A stretch of 64,000 nucleotides of DNA from the NCBI RefSeq assembly GCF_000801105.2, contig NC_079514.1:1798001-1862000 (forward strand). Reading direction: 5' to 3'. Position numbers and translations under genes: made by a program. Shown one piece after another: positions 57,054 to 64,000 of this stretch; positions within the stretch are counted from its first letter, which is position 1, and every line of letters starts with the position of its first letter. The notes beneath the pieces were generated by a model, which was given only the letters and a program-made list of their open reading frames with translations, was not told where the DNA came from and did no database searches. Source of the stretch: Raphanus sativus. Its lineage: Eukaryota > Streptophyta > Magnoliopsida > Brassicales > Brassicaceae.

Positions 57054-57370
57054 CATACTTTTCGAAACATTCATACTTAGATACTATTTTTATGCTAGTT
57101 AATTACTATGACTTTTACCAGGTCAGGTGAAGAGATGGAAATGATGCTTGATTGCTTGTTATAATAGAGGTATGTAACCGTGAAAACTGTTTCTAATTAG
57201 TAGTCTGACCTGGTCAGTGTTTTAATTTTTCTTTCTTTCCTTCCTTTTTAGTTCAAATGGTTAATAATTTTCCAATGTTTATTAGACTAGTTCGACTAGG
57301 CATCAACTTAAGATAGGATGTACAAAACGAAATATTTTCATAACAAAACTAACATAGAAACATAAGGATT
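56241..57370. repeat. Local duplication, period ~840 bp
   Basis: Blocks 56241-56547 and 57089-57370 both match the single block at about 1955-2260 in the left copy. The second unit is closer to the left copy than the first is. About 540 bases of unrelated sequence lie between them. Confidence 0.85.
56883..56938 (+). mobile_element. Near-pure poly(A) insertion with 12-bp target duplication
   Basis: AGATTGGTATAA occurs at 56883-56894 and again at 56927-56938. Between them are CT and about 31 A. This is the pattern of a retroposon insertion that lost nearly all of its body. Confidence 0.6.
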
Positions 57371-58483
57371 TGGTTTTCAACATGATTTCTTAAAACTAAT
57401 AAAATGCAATGAGAATCAAAATGAAATAGTTACACTACAATCAACTGATCAAGTAAACAATGTTAAGGCTTTGTCAACATTGGCATCACAAGTGAGGAAA
57501 AGATAGCTGCGTGCCTGATGATGGTCAAGGGATGTGCAATGGTCTGTAACTTAACTAAATTTTAAATATCTTAATTCCAATAAATAAAAATTGTAAGTTA
57601 AGAAAAAGTTTTAATCAATATAGTAAATACAGCAACAATAACAGAAATAATTCCAAATGCTTGAAAACTTGAATTTCTAAATAATAAGCTCTTAAATGTT
57701 ATAAAAATAAAACCTATTTTCTGGAGACACTGTAAAATTCCCTTCATTTGGGTCCAGTTTTGGAAACTTTTTAAACGGTGCATTGATTTTAGGAGCAGAA
57801 GTAAACAATCCATTTTCTCTCCCATTCAACCCAACATCAACTTTCTCGGTTTTTTTCTGAATAATCCAGTGTATCATGATCTCTACCAAGATAAATCCAG
57901 ACTAATGACAAGTGTTCGTAGCAACCTATGTTATCGACCAGATAATGTCTCTATCACCAGACGTTGTAGAAATCCGAATGTTAAATTTTATCTCCAGTGG
58001 TCATTAAAACTCGAATCCAAATCTGTATTAAAACCAAAACTCCCTCAAAACCATTGGACCATCCTCGCTTGCTTCAACCTTCTTCAATTTATGATCTATG
58101 TCTCCAATAACTAAAAACATGTCCAGTGAACAAAATTTTACCAAGTATTTGAAAAATAAACAAAGTAAAAAAAATTATGAAAAGGATGAGAGAGAGGATA
58201 TAAAAGTCCTTCAATTACAATTTTTTAAATATTCTATCTGATATTTTGATAAAAAAAATATTCTATATGATATTCATATAACTGTGTCAATCTTTAAATG
58301 GTCAATTTTCTAAAAAACTAAACTAATTCTAATTGTTCTCTAAAGTTATACTAAAACAATATTATTTTGTGTGACAGAAGTCAATTATAAGAGTAATTCC
58401 AAAGAAGGTTTGTATTAGGTTATCTGCACTATAAAAGAAAATGAACAATAAAAAGAAAATAGAAGAGAGAAACACAAAGTATC

Positions 58484-59441
58484 GAGAAGAAAAGTAAATA
58501 ACTTGGAGAGAGAAGAGAGAGAGAAGAGAGAGACCGCCGAGAAGTTTAACTCCGGCCGACGGGGTAGGTTCCTTCAGCCACCGTCGGTCCGGTAATGTTT
58601 TTTCTTTTCCATTAGCTACCTGTACGTTTTGGTCTGAGAGGGAGAGGGTTCTATTTCTCCTTTTTGTTTTTGATTTTTAAGGTTGATTTTAGGGTTTCGG
58701 GCGGCGGGGGCTCATAAAGCTCCGTCGACGCCGGCAAAAGTTACGGGGGGTGGAGGTTAATTCAACTCCGTTGTCGCCGCTTAAGCTTCCGAGAGATAGA
58801 GGTTTCTTCAACTCTGCGTCGTCGGCTTTAGGGTAACTTCTTTGAGTTTTGATGTTCTCGTGACCTTTTGTTCCTCTAGCTGTCGGTTCGCTTGTAGATG
58901 AGATATCAACAGAGTTGATGAAAGCTCTCTCGAAGTTGAGACCATGGCTAGGAAGAGGATCTATGTCAGATCTGGTTTTAATCTCCGATCTGAACACTTG
59001 GCGACCGGACGAGATTGCGAGATGAGTTGACAATCACTCTCCGGTGGAAGTTTGTTCAGAAGATGAAGGTGCATGTGGTGGTGTTTCTGGGACGAATCCG
59101 GCGAAAAGCGGATGAGGTCCGTCGCTCTAGCTCCGTCGAGATCCGATGAAACGGTGGTGGTTTCGTCTTCTCTGGTAAGCCTCGATGTACTAGATCTCGA
59201 TGTGATGTTTCGGATCTCGAGGCGATGAGTGTGACGCGCGGGGCGCATGTTGGTTGAGAGTACCGTATGGGCGGGTTTGGCGAGTGGAGAGACGTGTATT
59301 GTCGTCTCCTACTTTATTTTCTTTTTGGGCTTTTAGACCTTGTTGGTTGTTCTAATTGTCCAGTGTATCAGGCTTTTGGTTGTATTTCGGATATGGGCTT
59401 AAACCCTTTAATATATATTTCTTTAGATGAAAAAAAAAAAA
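58484..59441 (+). mobile_element. Poly(A) retroposon, 958 bp
   Basis: A 16-bp duplication, AGAAACACAAAGTATC, flanks the insert (58468-58483 and 59442-59457). The left copy has one copy of this site (about 5484-5499) and no insert. The insert ends in 12 or more A after TTTCTTTAGATG. Its GC content is higher than the surroundings. The 5' part is GAGA-rich, then come CGCCGG/CCGTCG blocks. No long frame or reverse transcriptase is visible. It may be a Sadhu-like non-autonomous retroposon, a LINE derivative, or a processed transcript. Confidence 0.88.
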
Positions 59442-59457
59442 AGAAACACAAAGTATC

Positions 59458-59979
59458 TTCTTTTATCAATTTTAAAATTTTCTTATTCATCTCAAGCACC
59501 ACATGTCTTTCCATCAATAACTCAATCTTCTAAAAGTAATTAAAAATTTAATTATATTATTATATAATGCTATAATATTATTAGTTTTGGTAAACAGAAA
59601 CTATATTTTAGATACTAATGGATGGAGCTATTCTAAGCATCTTGACGTTAAGGATGCTCTAAGGGTCATGGTATAATAACAATAGTTTAACTAGAAGTCT
59701 AAATATTTAGAAGAAAAAAGAAAGAAAAATATATAGTTCAAAACTATATTATAGCATGTAAATGAAGTGTGCGTAATTTCCAGTGGAAAGGGTGTAACCG
59801 TAAATTCGAAACTTAAGCACCATGTGTATAAAAAAATCCAAAACCGAACAGGTGTCGGCTTGTATTCTCTTCACACCATATCTATCTCCCAGTTGCATCA
59901 GTTTTGTCTCAGAGAACCACTTTTTTTTTTTTTTTTTTGTAACTGGAGAGAACCACTTTTGTCTCGATCTTTTTTAGCG
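59458..59979. other. Promoter and leader of L-galactose dehydrogenase (right copy)
   Basis: It matches the left copy apart from loss of most minisatellite units and a 36-base gain at 59925-59960. Confidence 0.65.
59911..59960. mobile_element. Tiny T-tract insertion with 14-bp target duplication in a 5' leader
   Basis: AGAGAACCACTTTT occurs at 59911-59924 and 59947-59960. Between them are 14 T and GTAACTGG, so the other strand reads CCAGTTAC and a poly(A) tail. The left copy has a single, slightly diverged site and no insert (about 6079-6092). Confidence 0.7.
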
Positions 59980-61397
59980 ATGTCGATTCCTCAGGCCAAG
60001 ATGGAGCTTCGTCCTCTGGGAAACACAGGTCTCAAAGTTAGCTCCATCGGCTTCGGCGCCTCTCCTCTCGGAAGCGTCTTCGGTCCAGTCGCCGAAGTCG
60101 ATGCCGTCGCCACCGTACGCGAGGCGTTCCGACAAGGCATTAACTTCTTCGACACTTCCCCGTAAAATCACCTTCTTCTATCTCTTTAACTTACTGATTC
60201 ATAGTTTGATGATTGTGAGAGAGAGAGAGAGTTTTAATTAAACGTTTCGTGTGAAGGTATTATGGAGGAACACTATCGGAGAAGATGCTTGGAAAGGGAC
60301 TAAAGGCTCTACAAGTCCCTAGAAGCGACTACATTGTGGCTACCAAGTGTGGACGTTACCAAGAAGGCTTTGACTTCAGTGCCGAGAGAGTAACAAAGAG
60401 CATAGACGAGAGCTTGGAGAGGCTTCAGCTAGATTACGTCGACATTCTTCATTGCCACGACATTGAGTTCGGGTCTCTTGACCAGGTTTGTTTGACTCTT
60501 TTTTACTTTCACTGTCTGTGAAACATCGTTTGTTTGCTAACTGTTTTGTTTCTTGATTGAATGGACAGATTGTGAGTGAAACAATCCCTGCGCTGCAGAA
60601 ACTGAAACGGGAAGGGAAGACACGGTTTATCGGTATCACTGGTCTTCCGTTGAGTATTTTCACTTATGTTCTTGATCGAGTGCCTCCAGGGAGTGTTGAT
60701 GTGATATTATCGTACTGCCATTACGGTGTAAACGACTCGACGTTGTTTGATTTGTTGCCTTACTTGAAGAGCAAAGGCGTGGGCGTGATAAGTGCTTCTC
60801 CGTTGGCAATGGGTCTCCTTACGGAACAAGGTCCTCCTGAATGGCACCCTGCTTCCCCTGAGCTCAAGGTATTAACATGTTAACTGCGTCTTTAGTGAGT
60901 ATTGAAGTAGGGGATACTCTTAAGCTAATCTTTAGGTTAGATCATGTTTTGTTCTTCTCACATACTACAGTATATAAACTTAAAACATTGTTGCTGTTTT
61001 TTTTATTTTATATCGTCTTGTGTAGTCTGCTTGCAAAGCAGCTGCTGGTCATTGTAAATCAAAGGGTAAGAAGATCACAAAGTTAGCACTGCAGTACAGC
61101 TTAGGAAACAAGGAGGTTTCATCAGTGTTGGTTGGAATGAGCTCTGTCTCACAGGTATTCAACTCTTAAGACTTTCCTCTCAAATCAATCACTCATCAAG
61201 TTTTGTTTTCAAATTGAAGGTAACATATGAAAACAATGTGTGTGTGTGTTTTTATTTTGAATCAGGTGGAAGAAAATGTTGCAGCAGTTAGAGAGCTTGA
61301 AGGTGTGGGTATGGATCAAGAAACTCTGTCTGAGGTTGAAGCTATTCTCGAGCCTGTAAAGAATCAGACATGGCCAAGTGGAATCGATCAAAATTAA
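59980..61397 (+). CDS. L-GalDH: L-galactose dehydrogenase (right copy, intact)
   Basis: Five exons (59980-60161, 60257-60485, 60569-60868, 61026-61154, 61266-61397) have exactly the lengths of the left copy and give 323 residues. The catalytic Asp, Tyr, Lys and His are unchanged. It keeps ATVREAF, as in Arabidopsis, where the left copy has ATVSEAF. It differs further at RSDY, YQEGFDF, STLFD and CKAAAGH. Its 5' leader carries a small T-tract insertion, and its upstream region has lost minisatellite units, so the two copies may differ in expression. Confidence 0.96.
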
Positions 61398-61988
61398 AAG
61401 CTCTCTTCGTTATATGTTTGTTCACATTACTTCTTGGAATGCTTTGATGTGTCGGTAACAGTTTTAAGTTTTAAGTTGAGTTGATACGGTCAATAAAATT
61501 TCTTAGGGTATCAAAACATCTTTCAATCGGTTTCATTACACCGTATGAAAACTACAGCGCATGGTTTAAGATATTACAACAACAAAAAAATAAAAGTGTG
61601 GAATGAATGAAAACGACGTGTGAACAAGTTTTTGAGAACGATAAAACTCTGAAAAGAAGAGAGAGAATAATAAAAGGAGCTCCCAAAACAAAAGCAAACA
61701 CTCTTTGATTGCATCATCACCCCATCTCTAGAATTGTGTCGAATGTTCTGTTCCACCAAAGCATTTGATTCCTAAACGTTTTTTATATCTCTTCTTTTCT
61801 TCGCCGCTTTGTAAAAGTTAACTTTGTGTGTACTTTCAAAATTATTCTCAAAGTTCTCCTCCACACATACGTTATTACTTTTTATTGTTACTTTGTATAA
61901 GAAACATCCTTGAAGGAAGCTGTGTTCTTTGGCAAATATAAATACACGTCGATGTAGCTCATATTTGCGTTCTAAAGATCTCAGTTAG

Positions 61989-62024
<36 letters not shown>

Positions 62025-62098
62025 AAGTATTTTTCCTCCGTTTCCAAGTATAAAACTGTATTTAGTTTTTGAGAGATTTGATCATCTAGCAAGAAGAT
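61398..62098. other. Spacer and CYSTM promoter (right copy)
   Basis: It is almost identical to 7489-8174. The CT microsatellite in the leader is longer here (about 61992-62021). Confidence 0.65.
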
Positions 62099-62503
62099 AT
62101 GAGCGATCCCAAGTATGCTTATCCTTATCCTGCACCGGGGAACTACCCTCATGGCCCGCCGCCTCCAGTTGGAGTACCGCCTCAGTATTATGCTCCACCA
62201 CCGCCGCCGCCAAGAAGGAAACCTGGTTTCCTTGAAGGACTGTAAGTCTTGTCTCTAAACTATTTTGTTTCTGTAATTAGCTAAGCAAAAAAACTAAGGA
62301 GTTAGGATATGGTTTATAATTTTAAACGTGTTATGGAATTTGCAGTGTAGATATTAGTGATCTTCAACCAAACGTTATTGAGTTATTAGTAATACTGTAT
62401 TAATTCCGTTGTAATTTTGTGCGTTTGCAGACTTGCGGCTATGTGTTGTTGCTGCCTTGTGGATGAATGTTGCTGCGACCCGACCATTATATGCATTGAT
62501 TAA
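62099..62503 (+). CDS. CYSTM-type cysteine-rich small protein (right copy)
   Basis: Two exons (62099-62241 and 62431-62503) encode 71 residues, one proline fewer than the left copy. The cysteine-rich tail module (LAAMCCCCLVDECCCD) is unchanged, and the one other difference near the end is silent. Function and location as for the left copy. Confidence 0.92.
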
Positions 62504-63141
62504 ACTTTCTTAAATTTAGTGTGTTCTTTGTTTATGATGAGATTTATGTAATAAGATGTTGTATGAGTAGTATAATTTTATGTACCCTTCAAACTGAGTT
62601 CTTTAGCCAATATAATAAATACGTTGACAAGATAGATTCATGATCCATCTCCTCTGCTTCCGTTGCTACATTTCTTGAGCAACTATTAAGTTGTTTTGTC
62701 CAATTCTTACTAGGTTAGACATTGAGTCAAATTTCTAAAATTAGCTTAGCAAAACTAAGGAGTTAATTGACTAGCCTTGAGGGAAAACTAGAGAAAGTTG
62801 AATTGCAAGATCTTATGTAACTCGTATTAAAAACTGTATGGATATTCAACAAAAGCGTGAGGGAAAGAGTTTGCTTCCTCTTATTGTTTTACAGGGAGCA
62901 TCTGAAACCAATAAATCTACTATATCACCTTCCTCATTCCCTTACAACTCTCTCAACAGGTCAAACCTAATGCAGACTCCAACACCACCGAGTCTCCTGT
63001 CCCATTCTCCTATATAACTTTTTTTCATTTTGCCAACACATAATTTAATTATACAAAATACCCGATGTGTGTCATTAACCGAGTGAAATGCGTTTATTAC
63101 TACTTATCACAAAGTCAGAGATATTTTGAATCTGGATCATG
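62504..63141. other. Spacer between CYSTM and DRP3A (right copy)
   Basis: Convergent 3' ends; no gene is supported. Confidence 0.65.
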
Positions 63142-64000
63142 TCAGAATCCATATCCGTTTTGGTGTTGAGCTCTTCTGGATCTTCTTCCCGTACCGGGAG
63201 ATGCTGAGTATGACGAACTGCTCGTGGAGTACATCGACGAAGAAGTTGGTAAGTCCAGATATTTTGACACGCCTGTTGTATCGGTTCCACCATTGGACAC
63301 TGATTCTGCTTCCAAAGGCAACTCGTCTAGCGTCTGCTTAACACGCAAAACCATATGATCATATAAACATACATAAGGATTTTTTTTTTTGCTGAAGCAA
63401 ACTACTGTGGAGAGTTAGGTCTAGGTGAGAACATACCCTGTAAGCTTGCTGAAGAATGTGGAGAGTCTCCTGAGTGCGTTTCCTCTTACCTGCTATCTCA
63501 TCTGGCTCTTGCAGCATTTCTTCAAACAAGTTCTCCCTGCCCCAGAATGATATTGATATGAATACTCGGATATAAAGAGACTATACAAACACAGATGTGA
63601 AGCACTAAAAGTAAACACATGCATCACCTGTAAAGCTTCCTGATGAAGACTTTGTGCAGCTCACGTTTGGTGTGGTTTACCTAAGCATGATATACAAAAT
63701 GGTTTCAGGATCTTCAGAGCTCGGTTACTTTAAGACAGCATAACCGCTTTTCATTTGTGACTCATCAAACAGATAATTTCAATATATTGCATCAGTTTTG
63801 AGTTACTGCAAGTAACTTTGGGGAGGTATGAAGTACTTGCCAGGAAATGCATGATTGCTTTTGGTACAAAGTCCTCAATATTCTTCCTCACAATGTCATA
63901 GTATGATCTGAGTAACAGCTTCGTTATCTCAATCTCGACGTCTTCCTGTTCTGTATGGGTCTCGGATGGCCTCAAGACAGCTGGGGGCTTCAGGAAAGCA
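63142..64000 (-). CDS. DRP3A: DRP3A (right copy), last four exons, runs out of the window
   Basis: Exons 63841-63987, 63628-63680, 63437-63536 and 63142-63333 have the same lengths as exons 17-20 of the left copy. The product covers the GED region and the Ser-rich tail ending NGYGF. No damage is seen in this part. The GC splice donor is kept (63839-63840). The rest of the gene lies beyond the window. Confidence 0.93.

Larger units (their letters stand above)
55799..58467. other. Spacer of the right copy with a local duplication
   Basis: No gene is supported. It contains two copies of a ~290-bp block, a 31-base A run inside a 12-bp repeat, a TA microsatellite (57011-57052), and the Helitron empty site at 57684/57685. 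Confidence 0.65.
54428..64000. repeat. Right copy of the duplicated segment
   Basis: This is the partner of 52-10052, in the same orientation, and it continues past the window end. It lacks the Helitron but carries private insertions at 56895, 58484 and 59925 and a local duplication (56241-57370). Confidence 0.93.

Noticed and set aside
58689..59248. Minus-strand frames of 95-114 codons in the GC-rich insert
   Set aside because: They lie antisense within a poly(A) retroposon and match no family. GC-rich sequence lowers stop frequency.

Overview
The window is nuclear DNA from a crucifer, most likely the tribe Brassiceae (Brassica, Raphanus or a relative). The genes have introns, the spacers are AT-rich, and nearly every conserved gene has its best-recognised relative in the lower arm of Arabidopsis thaliana chromosome 4 (At4g33430 to At4g33720). 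Those locus assignments come from memory of the proteins, not from a search. Brassica-type repeat families (GRF zinc-finger proteins, DUF223/RPA-like proteins, GSTT3/NAM-associated fragments) are also present. Two runs of 100 N split the window into three contigs: 1-31332, 31433-53821 and 53922-64000.

Contig 1 runs in descending Arabidopsis order. It holds a PR-1-like gene, L-galactose dehydrogenase, a CYSTM-type small protein, DRP3A (20 exons, 808 codons, intact), a 6.2 kb non-syntenic insert, a Costars first exon only, EXECUTER1 (11 exons, intact) and an At4g33625-like membrane protein. A broken RPS5-type CC-NBS-LRR gene and a chimeric fragment end it. The insert carries four intact genes: a MULE N-terminus-like protein, a GRF zinc finger with membrane anchor, a DUF223/RPA-like protein and an F-box protein. 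It is bounded by a 12-bp inverted match.

Contig 2 runs in ascending order. It holds the first four exons of BAK1 (cut by the gap), a GH28 family gene, MYB69, a small At4g33467-like gene, two small unrecognised genes, a broken partial copy of the GH28 gene, an ATL RING-H2 gene, beta carbonic anhydrase 5 and a GT61-like glycosyltransferase cut by the second gap. Flipping contig 2 would restore gene order with contig 1, so its orientation in the scaffold is doubtful.

Contig 3 is a second, closely similar copy of about the first 10 kb of contig 1: PR-1-like (now broken), L-galactose dehydrogenase (intact), CYSTM (intact) and the last four DRP3A exons, continuing out of the window. Comparing the copies shows clean insertions with empty sites: a 2.2 kb Helitron in the left copy, and a 0.96 kb poly(A) retroposon with a 16-bp target duplication in the right copy. 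Two small hAT-type elements with perfect 8-bp target duplications lie in contig 2.

The conserved genes are ordinary single-function genes: ascorbate synthesis, mitochondrial/peroxisomal fission, singlet-oxygen signalling, carbonic anhydrase, receptor kinase, cell wall and MYB regulation. They do not form a pathway. The most unusual content is the four-gene insert and the record of mobile-element and duplication events. I saw no tRNA, rRNA or CRISPR array.
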